Of a stretch of 64,000 nucleotides of DNA, positions 27,573 to 37,926 are shown one piece after another. The DNA lies in assembly GCF_008831285.2 (NCBI RefSeq), contig NC_045139.1, positions 6,790,204-6,854,203 on the forward strand, in the 5' to 3' direction. Source of the stretch: Nymphaea colorata (taxonomy: Eukaryota; Streptophyta; Magnoliopsida; Nymphaeales; Nymphaeaceae). The notes beneath the pieces are model-generated. The model was not told where the DNA came from. It ran no database searches and saw only the letters and a program-made list of their open reading frames with translations. Made by a program: the position numbers and the translations under genes. Numbering within the stretch: position 1 is the stretch's first letter; every line of letters starts with the position of its first letter.

Positions 27573-30117
27573 AAATGTTAGACATTAAACCCAAGATTTG
27601 TATCTGGTCAGCTGCCTTGGGTACTCCCTCCCCTCCGTCCTCTCCCCAAACAAGAACACACACACACACATCACACATGCACATGTATCCACTGTCACAA
27701 ATATTGCATATTAATTGAAAAAGGTGCAATAAATATGCCAAAAATGAGCTAGCCATATAAAATGGGTTTAAAAAATGCCAAAAAATATATAAAAAAAAAA
27801 GTGTCTTATATGTGTTTTTTCGCAATTTTTATCAATTTCTGATTTATTTTATTTTTATATAATTTTCAGGATTTTTAAATTTTTTTAAAAATTTGCCGAG
27901 ATTTTCCCGAGATATACAACTTTGCCGTATTATACCCAAGAAATTCCTTGCCGTATAATACCCGTAAACGATATATGAGACAATGCATGTATCTACATAT
28001 ACATGAAACACGTGTTGAGACATAGCCAATAACATCGTTTTTCTCATTAAAAAGGAATTAACAGCACACTAGGTTGAAAGAAACTATAGCATTAACAGAT
28101 TAAATCAGTCCCAATATCACACCAATGAGCACCAGATAAATCAATCCTCATGAAATCACTCACAATTGCAAGAAAGACATTTATCATGATCGTTTCTAGA
28201 GCAACCTTGCAAGCGTTATGAATGCCCAATTGAGCAAGAGAAGTCTATTGTTAACAGGCCTGTCCCAAGAATGGGCAGTTAGTACCATGGTATATGTCTA
28301 TCTGGTTTATGTATACAGACAAACCACATATCAGAGGTTATCCATGGTATATTTCTATCTACTTCCACATATTTTATATTTCATAATTCATACATACAGA
28401 AAGAAAATTTACTAGATTCCACTATGTGCATAAGAGATCATGTACAAGTCCAATAGTTTGAAGGTTCAGGACCTCAGGTTGCAAGTTGATTGCTAGCAGT
28501 CAAAAGTTAAGGTCTTTATTAAATGGGTATTTCAAAATTGCCCAGTGCCTATTTCACACAGGTAAGGTATAAATATGGGGTGTGAAGCAAAACCTGTATG
28601 AACGATAAAATGTGGGAACTTCTAGAAGGTGGGCATGCGTGTGTGCTGCGTCAGCTTTATCCACGTCATACCACAAGCTCATGCCCCATTTCCCTGATGG
28701 ACTATGACCTGTTAGAAATTTGAAGATCCATAACAGGATTCAATTTCCTTTGAAGAGATTGTTATCTACAGATTAATTCTTCCAAATTTTTCCATGTTCT
28801 ATTGGCCAAGCTTCTCAGACAAAAAAAAAAGGAAATTTAACCTTCTGTTGGACGATTCGAGAAAAGAACACAAAGTAAACGGGACAATTTTTGCTAAACT
28901 GCAACGCCATTTCGGAAGAAAAATGGATGAAGTGCAAAAAGAACAAATCCGGCCAAACTGTTTATTTCATGTAAAAACTGGTAGTTGATTCGAAGGTATC
29001 AGATTTTTGTTTCAACTATCATAATTTCACAAGTATACAGTAGTATGTTTCTGCCAAAGGAAGTGGATTCGTGTAGTACACAACGAAAATGTGTTTTTTT
29101 TTTCTAGTATTTCTATGTGCACGACACATCGACAATCTGGCAAATTAACTCTCTGAAAAACGAGACAAAGATCGAGAATTTGCAGCAGAATGAAAGCATG
29201 GCAGTTTTGGCTGAAGCTACAAACAACAAGCACCGCTTCTTGTAACGTTCTGCGTCGGACCAGAGCAATCTGCACTCTTTGAAAAGTAACGTTGGCATAT
29301 CACCGTAACTATCGGCAAAAATCTAGCGAAACAACGTAGAAGGAACACAGACGGACACATGGACAAGCATAGGCAACTTGCTTGGGAAATGTTTTTCAGT
29401 TATAGGTCTACGTTGTCTTCTGTATATGTGCCAAATCGATCGTGAACTATCAAAGAAAGTAATTGCCTTTGGATGCTTAATTTTTCTAAATCAAATAAAA
29501 AAAGGGAAGAGGAACCAAGTTTGCTAAAAGCACGAAACTTCAAGACCATGATCATGAAACGTTGTACAGTTAAGAAGTCATGCAGGAGAGATGAAATGCA
29601 GATGGGTACTATACTACAACACATTGGAGAGAAAAAAAAGCTAAAATTGTCAAGTGGAATCCGCAAAACAAGCGAAACTACAAAGGAAAAAGCAAAGTTT
29701 CATTCCGAGAAGCTAGAAGCATCTCGGTTTGAGCACATCCTGTAGAAGAAAGAACGAAACTACTTGCATAGAAGGAGAAAAAAAGGAAAGCGAGAAGGCA
29801 ACAATAATGACATACCCCATCAGGTTGACTCTGAGATGAATGCTTAATTGCACGAAGAGCTCGTACATCTGCCCCAAGTCAGCGGCGTTGCCGTGAGAGT
29901 AGAGCAAGGTGAGGTTGGCCATTGGGTTGCGCACGTAGATGGCGATGATTTCATTCCCCTTCCTCGTCCTAATCTTCAGAACGTCGACGTTCTCCCTGTG
30001 AGGGACGTTGGTCATGGACAATCCCTCGCGAGATTCGTCAGCTACGATCTTGTATGAAGGAGGGTTCGGTGGGAAGAAGGCAAACTTGGCTGCCATGGAT
30101 GAAGTTACGGCGCCCAT
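24067..30117 (-). CDS. ABHD17-like alpha/beta hydrolase, five exons
   Basis: Coding exons are 30117-29816, 27471-27435, 27335-27099, 27006-26959 and 24549-24067, all with GT-AG borders and matching phases, giving 368 residues. The fold belongs to the ABHD17 family, whose animal members are depalmitoylating thioesterases at membranes; the plant substrate is unknown. Visible landmarks are the oxyanion block [10 protein letters not shown] (73-82), nucleophile elbow GQSVGSG with Ser147, Asp in SDEVVD (211-216) and His241 in GGNHCD. The N-terminus MGAVTSS has the Gly2/Ser6 pattern of N-myristoylation, while the Cys cluster that is palmitoylated in animal ABHD17 is absent. After about residue 260 the protein becomes a basic, Ser-rich tail with repeats of the type RRSTDQ/RKSVDR. 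Introns contain microsatellites and repeats (27529-27568, 26337-26384, 26546-26575) and a 2.4 kb fourth intron. The start is the first Met of exon 1. Confidence 0.92.
25030..25330. repeat. Three diverged repeat units in intron 4 of the hydrolase gene
   Basis: The words GATGAATATTTTTGT, then a variant of AAAGACAGGTGAAT, then TGTGG recur three times (near 25050-25100, 25168-25222 and 25230-25282). The first and third are followed by a segment ending in a variant of AAAGTATCAGTT. Unit length is about 60 bases where adjacent. No function is evident. Confidence 0.55.
26337..26384. repeat. (CT)n(AT)n microsatellite in intron 4
   Basis: A CT run passes into an AT run. A further (AT)n run is at 26546-26575. 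Confidence 0.93.
27529..27568. repeat. (GA)n microsatellite in intron 1
   Basis: About 40 bases of GA lie just upstream (minus-strand sense) of the very short exon 2. In transcript sense it is a CT tract about 60 bases from the acceptor. Confidence 0.95.
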
Positions 30118-30470
30118 CTTCAGAGAGACCCCAGACGAACGAGGTGCAAAACGTTCCCGAAGAAAAATTCAGAATTTTGCAGAGATAACGGCCATTGCTG
30201 GTGGTTGAGACCATAAGAGGAGAGGCACACGGCCGAGAGTGGCAGTCCACTCTAGAGAGAGAGAGAGAGAGAAACGTTAAAAAGAGAAATAAAGCAGTGA
30301 CAGAGAGGGAGCCGACGAAAGGGAGGCACTGACAGAGAGGAGAGCGAAAGAGAGAGAGAGAGGAGGAGGGGGATCCCGGATCCTTCGATTTTTCCTCCCA
30401 TCTGAAACTCTCCGGTGATGAGAGACAAGGAAATAACCACGGTGGGTTTTGACTTTAAGTAAATTACCAT
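30118..30470 (-). promoter_or_regulatory. 5' flank of the hydrolase gene, GA/CT-rich
   Basis: Directly upstream of the start codon on the minus strand are CT-rich runs (30254-30272 and 30343-30362 as GA on the plus strand). CT-rich leaders are common near plant transcription starts. No TATA box was assigned. Confidence 0.4.
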
Positions 30471-33400
30471 AAGACCAATATAACGTATAACCTTTTCAAT
30501 TTTTTACCTTTTTTATAATTACAAATTACCTAAATACCCCTAGTTGGGTCCGCGTCCGCCGCCCTTCGTCGCCACTTGTGAATTGAGAAAGCAAAAGTTT
30601 AAGTGTGTAGGATTTGGCAACAAGGTCTCTGTCCAAGTGGATATATAAAAAAGTGTATCGTTTGTTCGATTTTTATGGGTATTATTTTTTTAAACTATAA
30701 AGTTTTTATGAGTATTATTTCTCTAAATTATAAAAGACGGAAATGAGACACTTTAGTTGATGGATATATTACGCTTGACTTAGGTACTCACGTTCTGACA
30801 CAGCTCATGACCTCCAAAACAAGAGAAATTTGAGGGGTCTTTAGACCTTCTTCGAGCAGTAAGTTGTTAATCTTTTGCTCGCTCGAAGAAGAAACAGTTG
30901 TGACTATTTACTTCGATCAACAATCAAACTTCAGAATGGTCTAATATTGTATTTTCACCCTAAGAAGGAACAACTATATTCTCCCTTTTTACTAGATTGG
31001 GTGTGTTTTTTTTTATGAAAGATCTTATAAAGGATCTGCTTAGAACTTGGCCTGGTATAGACAAGACCACTTGGAGTTTGATTATTTTTCTTGGATTTAC
31101 AGATGATCTCTTATACATTTAAACTGTTCAGACCCGACCTATTTAAATCTCTAAATCGAATGTTTTAGAATCATTATAGTTTGCTTATTCCCAAGAAAAA
31201 GGCACCATGGTAATTCAATCACAACCTGACTACTCAGTCTGCACCTCTTCCAATGCAACAGGCTTCTTCATCTGTGAGGGATGTTAGCTCTGACTTAGCT
31301 CATCCAGTATATAATTATCCATTTGATTACAGAAACCATCAATTAGGTTATGAGTTCTCCATGACTCTCAAGCAACTCATTATAGACATGCATTATTTAT
31401 TTATTATGAAGGAAATTTGTCTGTCTAGCTTACTTTAAGAGTTGGATTTGATGCTTTCAGTGTGCGTTCACTTGATCTTTTTCAGTGAAAGCACGCACTT
31501 TAATACCATCCTTTCTCTTGCTTGTTATGCAAGTGTTTTGGTTGCTTCAATTTCACAATGAATTCATTTTTTCTAAGTGTGAGAAACAATAAAGTTTTTC
31601 TTAAGGAACCTTCAAATGAGCTTACCGTGCAATGAGATATGCTTTTTTTGGGCACAAAGTAACATGCTCTCATTCGACTTTTATAAGTGTTGTGCTTTTA
31701 TATAATGGAGTGAGAGTATTTTATTAGTTGATATATTTTAAGTTTACACCAGACACCGACACTGTCCTGAACTTTAAGGACAATGAGAGGAAAGAAAGGG
31801 TATAGAGCGTCAATATGAGAAGCTTTCAATATCAGTAGATGACAAGCACATAGTGCTTGTTAACTACTATAATCATTCAGTAGAATTTTAGGTATCTGAA
31901 TATCATATTTACAATACTAATGCATGCCAGGGTTTTCACCTCAACACACTCCAAAGCAAAGCTCTAGCTCGGTCTGACGGCATTTGGCATGAATATATGT
32001 AATGTTTTTAGAACATGGAGTGATTACTATTTGATTGTTATATTTAAAAACAACATTCATGATCACACACAACATTCTTCGTGTCAAACAGCTTCTTATA
32101 CATAACATAAAGCACAATACAACACAGCGAAGCTGTTAATATCAAACATCATAATCAAGTAGACTTTCTAAATTATCCGGGGAACTGGTTGAGTCCAAAG
32201 GAAAACCAATTAGTTTTTGAATTGGTAATAAATCATTTCAAATTTTTAACTTCAAAATTTAAAAGCCAAGAATGAAATTAAAAAAAAAATGAACATGTTA
32301 TATTCAAGGGGGTTGGTGCAACAGTGTCGTGGGAGTTGATAAGCAGTCAACCTCTATTTTGAACTTCCATAACATAATTCCTTGTGTTGTAAAAGGAGAT
32401 GCGTTGATATTCAAGTTGAAGTATAGCATAAGCATTACCGCGAAACACGAAAAACAAGCCTGATACTCTAGTGGGAGCTTCAGCTCTCAACCGAGTGATA
32501 GGATGAAATACTCCTACTCACCTGAAAAAAAAAATGTTAAAAAAAAAAAAAACCAAATATGAGCAGTTCCTTTGATTTTGTATACTAAATGTTGAAGAAA
32601 CTCTTTATCTGCATGAAGTTGGTAGATATGAGTTTGTTTTTACTAAGGGTTCACCCATATCAGCCCCTTTCCATCTTACCCCTAGAGACAACCCTGACTC
32701 GAAGATGCAACTAATGCTTCAACATAATGTTTCATAAATCTATCTCAAAGATTAGTTTAAGTGAAGACATAATGTGCTAGTTTATTATGAGTTAGAAAAA
32801 TGATGGGCACTAATTATTACATAGTGGGTAGCCAAAAGCCTGCAAGTTAATGTTGAGTGCCCTTTTTCTCTAAGTACATATTGATCCCCAAATAAATAGG
32901 AAAATCAAAATCGAGGTCTATATTTATTAGCATTAGAACACCATAGTTTTCATATAAATTAAAGGTCCCGAGGGGCATAACATTGTTGTTGAACTAGTGG
33001 AAAAATTGAAGTCTGGTCGTCAATTTGATTCTTGTGGTTGTTATTCTTTTGAATGTAAATAATGAAAGAAGTACCCAAGCAATCAAACTTTCTCTTACCG
33101 CTAACAATTAATATGATTTAAAAAATTAATGAAGAATTTTCCACATCCCTTAAGGCAAACTTAACTTTCATATTAATGCTTAAAGCCTCATACATTGAGA
33201 TTTTCTTCAAGTTTTTAGTTATTCCCATGATTTAATCGTTCTAGGTTTTTAATTCCCTTTTGCATCTCGATTCACGTCCTTTTCCAAAAATGACCATTCC
33301 AATTTACCAGAAGATGTTTATTATTAAAAGCAAGTCGAATGTGATATGAGATCATCAAAGCGTTCGAAATTTTGTCCCTTAGAAAAAAAAGGCAATAACG

Positions 33401-33519
33401 TCCATTTGATCCGATTGCGAGGCCTTAAAAGTAAATCCACGTCTGTGCAGAACAAAATACATCCAGAAGGTCAAAGGAGACGTTGGTCCAATAATTTCCT
33501 GAAAGAAATAAGACAGTTT
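30471..33519. other. Intergenic, no gene recognised
   Basis: AT-rich DNA. A SINE-like segment with GTGGGAGCTTCAGCTCTC and an adjacent A-run lies at 32466-32552. A 61-codon frame from 31253 was considered as a retrotransposon remnant but is not convincing. Confidence 0.45.
32466..32552 (+). repeat. SINE-like short dispersed repeat with A-rich tail
   Basis: The block GTGGGAGCTTC, then GGATGAAATACTC, matches 20048-20115 in reverse orientation and weakly 15260-15330 and 19585-19660. This copy and the one at 19585 are followed by A-runs. That pattern suits a retroposed short element, but no pol III box A was identified. Confidence 0.4.
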
Positions 33520-33831
33520 CCGATAGTGGGATTCGAACCCGAGACGTGGTTCACACGACTGGGTCAAGACTGATGGCTCGGGGAGACCGCCCCCTATCGG
33601 GAAGTGAATCGAGCTCGCGTGAATGATTGGTCCCGGTCAAAGCCCGAGGGCGCCGATTTGGTTTGACTCCCGGTTCTGGTGGGCCTCGTGGTACCCAAAA
33701 GTAAGGCGCCCTTTCCCGAGGGCCTGGTGGCTGCGGTGGACCGGCCTGGACCTAGTTGGGGTTGACCGAGCGAGGTTTCTGGGGCCATACATAGTGGTGG
33801 AATGGCATAGAACAGCTGATGATCCATATTG
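33520..33831. other. GC-rich island with tRNA-like B box
   Basis: In an AT-rich neighbourhood this stretch of about 310 bases is GC-rich. On the minus strand 33600-33520 begins CCGATAG and ends CTATCGG, a perfect 7-base inverted repeat. Just inside the end is GGGTTCGAATCCCA, identical to a tRNA T-arm and pol III B box. The 81 bases between the arms do not fold into D and anticodon arms that I can see. It may be a retroposon head, an organelle-derived fragment or a decayed tRNA-like sequence. Confidence 0.4.
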
Positions 33832-34330
33832 AAGCATTAATGAAATACCAATTGTTTCTGTTCGTTTCTTTTTTCAAGCGATTAATTAAATGCGTGAGTG
33901 TGATAAGTTGCTAATGTCTTCAATCAGAAAAAGAAAATAGTAGATTGACATTTTTTTCCCCCGAAGAAAGAGTTTAGAAAGTCCCAGAGATTTGTTAACA
34001 GTTATGGAAATAAAATATATAGTGGTTTCTACGGTCTAAAAGATTACAAATAACAATATTAGATACCGATATGAATGTTGAATGATTAAAATAAATAAAA
34101 ACAGCTACCAGTTTTCCTTCGTTCAGATTTGGTTCAATTCAACTAAGTCGATTCAACTCCATCTTGATAAGAACTGCCAATGAATGCAGATTTTGTCATT
34201 TTGTTGACTAATGAAGTCGGAAAAAATGAATCTAACAAGTACGTAGCGTTATTCATTAATTTATTTGAACAGCTATAAAGAGGGCGTTGCGTCAAGTCAA
34301 AGCAAGCATATTATGACTTATGACTTGTTT

Positions 34331-34505
34331 CGGGCGGAGCTAAAAAATTTTAGCTGTACACGACATGGCATGGGTCAGGGTGGACACCCCATATGACCAG
34401 GCGTGAGCCCAATATATAATAAATAATTTTTTTTATAAAGGATTATATAGGCTAGGGTGGGCAGTTGCCCACACCAGTCATATGGTAGCTTCGCTACTGT
34501 CCCCA
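34331..34505 (+). repeat. GGCGGAGC-headed dispersed repeat
   Basis: It starts GGGCGGAGCTAAAAAATTTT and ends with GTGGGCAGTTGCCCACAC followed by AGCTTCGCTACTG. The middle contains a short AT-rich stretch. It belongs to the same loose family as 4345-4500 and 63660-63860. Confidence 0.5.
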
Positions 34506-34680
34506 TCAATGACATTAGCCTTAGTTTTGGATCCGGTAAAAAAAAATGGATCTGGTGGCCAATTGACTTTAAATTTGGGGTCCACTTGAAATCCCAAAAG
34601 AGTACAACCCGTCAAACCCGAGCTCAAGCTTAATCTCGCCAAGTAAGAACTTCTTTAATTTCAAGCTAAGTGGAGCTCAT

Positions 34681-34815
34681 GCTAGTAAATTCAAGCCTGA
34701 CTTGAATTCGAGCTCGAGTTGTAGCTTATAGCAGTTGAGCAGATGCTAGTAAATTCAAGCTTGACTTGAAATCGAGCTAAGTTCGAGTTGTTGCTTATAG
34801 CAGTTGAGCAGAGTT
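34681..34815. repeat. Tandem duplication, period 64
   Basis: Two adjacent copies start GCTAGTAAATTCAAGC at 34681 and 34745 and end GCAGTTGAGCAG. They differ at several positions, so the duplication is not very recent. The repeat lies within a GAGCTCGAG-rich block like the ends of 17711-18376. Confidence 0.8.
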
Positions 34816-35621
34816 TGAGTCAGCCTATTTCAGTTTGAGCTTTATAATGCTATAAAAATTTAGTCTCGTATTTAAGATTGTAAAAGACTTTAAGGGCTTA
34901 TAAAAAATGTTGTTAAGTGGTTGGTTGTCCTTGTTCTTATCTTTTTTTTAAAGCAGAAACCGAAACCGTTAGGGAGCAGGTTGGGATATGCTGGACTAGA
35001 GACCCTATCCCGAGAGTGGGTTGGGTTATTACAAACGTGGTTTGTAAATAGCCTTACCACCGTTGATTATTAGATATCTGTTTCCAAACTAATTTGTACT
35101 CGGCTCCCATTTAGAAATCCGAGTTTGCTCTCGACTGGCTTGGGTCAGACTCTTTATACCATGGACACAACTAAACCAAGGCAGTTGGCGTGCTAAGTTA
35201 GTGTAATTTGGTCTCTCTTATGAAAAGTTTTTGGCTCCGCTCATACCTAATTCACAAAAGAAGAAGAACAAAGTGATATTGCTTTGTTGATGCTTTCAAA
35301 GGTCAAGCCAAACATATGCTAACTTGCTATGTGATGCTTTGAGAAGAGATATGTGAGGGTCAATTTTATAAATTTGCTCCAATTTTTTTTTATCAGGAAG
35401 TATGTTATTGTTTTACCAAACAATCTCATGAGGGTTGTTTAGTTAAAGTCATCGGACGTTCATAGAGTATCCTTACTGCCAAACGACCACACAAAGAGTC
35501 TAGGGGACAGAGGGTGAGACAAGGGCTCGTAAAAAAACACTGATCTTCGCACAAGGCATCCTTTTGTTCCCTTGGTTGTTTCTATATGCGGAGCCAGAAA
35601 TTTTTCATAAGGAGGGGCCGT

Positions 35622-35704
35622 GTCACAGGCCGACTTTTTCAAGCCCTGCTTAAGACTTCGGCACCGCGCGGGCCAAGCAGCTCTTGAAAAAGTCGGCCCG
35701 TGAC
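35622..35704. repeat. Long hairpin, 30-base arms
   Basis: The left arm 35622-35651 begins GTCACAGGCCGACTTTTTCA and pairs with 35675-35704 at about 27 of 30 positions, around a 23-base GC-rich loop. It sits just right of a GAGCCAGAAATTTTTC block at about 35590, the head of the dispersed GGCGGAGCC family. It could be a foldback remnant or a source of a hairpin RNA. Confidence 0.8.
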
Positions 35705-37926
35705 ATGCCGAATTATAGTTTTAAAGTCTTCACATGAGCCAAAATAAAGTTCTGAATTCAATTCTGAGTTTCAAACAGGTTACATCCATAAACCCATTGA
35801 TCTCTTATCCATAAGAGTGTGAAAAAAAAATTCTAAGAAAAACAACCAAAACATTTTGTAGCTACTCAAGCCTGAGTTATCAATATGTCATGTTTCCATG
35901 ACAATAGAACATAGCTAGGTTAAGTTGTTGAGAGATAATTGTTTAAATATATATCCAAAATATCGAAGAAAAGTGGATCCTGCCTACCAATGCATGTCTA
36001 CCCCTTTTCATGAACCATTAGTACAAAAGGTTCAATTTCGGGACCGAATTGATCCCATGTAATTGGATTTGGATTCAAAAACAGTCCCAGAACCAAATTT
36101 TTTAAACTGAATTCAGATTCGACTACCATGTTCCAACACTTTAACCGGGTCGGTGTTTACCAGATCACAGTAAATTATCGGACTTTAATCAAATTACTGA
36201 ATTCTAATTGATATGAATCTGATTAGCCATCGGATCCAGATTTCTTTACAGATCCAACCAAACAATTTAAAATCAAATCGACAATAAAAAATATCTGATC
36301 TATAAACATCCCTATGCCTGCCCACTGCCTGCATTCTTTGGAGATATCTCGATCAGCCCCTTCGAAGTCCACGGTTGCTTTGAGACCTGAGTGAAAAGTG
36401 AGACACCCATCGCTAGAGCTTGCACACCCATTATTTGTAGTCCAGAGGAATAACACCTATAAGAATTGAACTGATGACCGAACTTTCATCGGTCTGTTAG
36501 TCTTACCGGTTACGCGATGCTCCTAAAAGCTCATACATTGAGTGGACACAGTTCTCTCTCTTACACCAGCATCAATCTTCATTACCTCAAAGGGGTAATT
36601 ACTAATTACCATTAAAAAAAAAACTACTCAAAAAAACAATTACTGCTTACTTCTTTAAAAACCTACCCTACAAATGTTTATTTATGAGTTCCATGATAGT
36701 GAAGATTAATGCTCATATATTATCTTATAAGCCTTAAATATTCTAACATGTTCCTTTTAAACTCTCTGAAAACACCATATATGCAGTTAAGCAGCATGAT
36801 TTTCACTTGTTACTAAGTTTTTTTTTTTTTTCAAATATAAGTATCATGCTCATATATCAATAATATTTAGATATAAAGAAAAATCCACTCCTAAGTACCC
36901 GCTGCCTTCGGTATGGGTGGCTTTCCATGATCCAACGGTTGTTTATGAAGGAAATTTGTCAACTTATTGTCTCTTTGAACACCAAAGATCAAAGTTTCCC
37001 CGCATGGCACACTGGGTCAAACATTTGGATTTTTGGAGGATCATTAGGCTTAAATATTGAAGCAACAAAGTACGGCTTTCAATAATAATAATAATAATCT
37101 ATTTATAAAATTGTTTTTTATCTATTTCTTTTCATAAAAACTCTTCAAAAATCAGTTCTTTTTTTTTTCTCTTGTTATTTGTTTTTCAGTAGACTGCGCC
37201 TTCAAGTGCTGCAAATTTGCTTCTTAGTTTATATTCGTTGGGATGAAGCTTTTGTTAGCCAAATAAAAAGAGAAATAAAGGGTGTTGACAGCATACCTAT
37301 GAGAACTTTTTCAAATGAATACGTTCAAATTTTGTGCCGATAATTTAAAAACAAATGACTAGTCTTTGCAATCTTTGAAAACAATGATAAATTTTATGAA
37401 AAAAAACTGCCGAATGAAGGGTTGAAGATTTGAAGTGAATTTTTATTCGAAAAAATAGAAAATGTTAATTAAATGTTTTTTAGTATTCATCTCCATCATT
37501 TGTAATTAGGTTCCCAGTTTCTACCAAAATTTACTTCCAAGAGGTAAGCCGGAAAATAGTAATTTCCCATTTATTTCTCACAAGAGGTTATCCAGTAAAA
37601 TCTGGAAATCTGAGCCGGTTTCTGTAATTATGAAAGAGAGAGAGGGAGAGAGAGAGAGGGAGGCACTTTCACCCTTGGTGAAGGTTGAAACAAACGGGAG
37701 CTCGAGCCCGTTTGGCGTCGACGGCCAGTGCACCGATCAGAGGACGGGAAATGAAAGGCAAAGTTCAGCCGGTTTTACTTGATCTATGGTTTCTCAGTCG
37801 CTGTTCGTGCCGGAGGAACCCCCTGAACCTGAATCCTGATTTCTCCCAACCCAGCTGATAAAACAGGGTAGGAATTTGGGATAGTGCCCGTCCTCTCCCT
37901 GAATCGTGAAGTCAAAGAGAGGGAAC

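Larger units (their letters stand above)
33832..37900. other. Intergenic, repeat-rich, up to the ATG16 5' region
   Basis: Contains the repeats listed separately at 34331-34505, 34681-34815 and 35622-35704, a diverged GGAT-type repeat at about 36030-36310 ending in AACATCCCTA, and a GA-rich run at 37633-37663 next to the ATG16 leader. No gene is seen. Confidence 0.45.

Noticed and set aside
31253-31438. Copia-type retrotransposon remnant
   Set aside because: The short frame has HPVYNYPFDYR, which only loosely recalls copia linker sequence; no other pol motif or LTR was found.
33520-33600. Functional tRNA gene on the minus strand
   Set aside because: The T arm and a 7-base end pairing are present, but D and anticodon arms cannot be drawn and the length of 81 bases is not explained by a variable loop.
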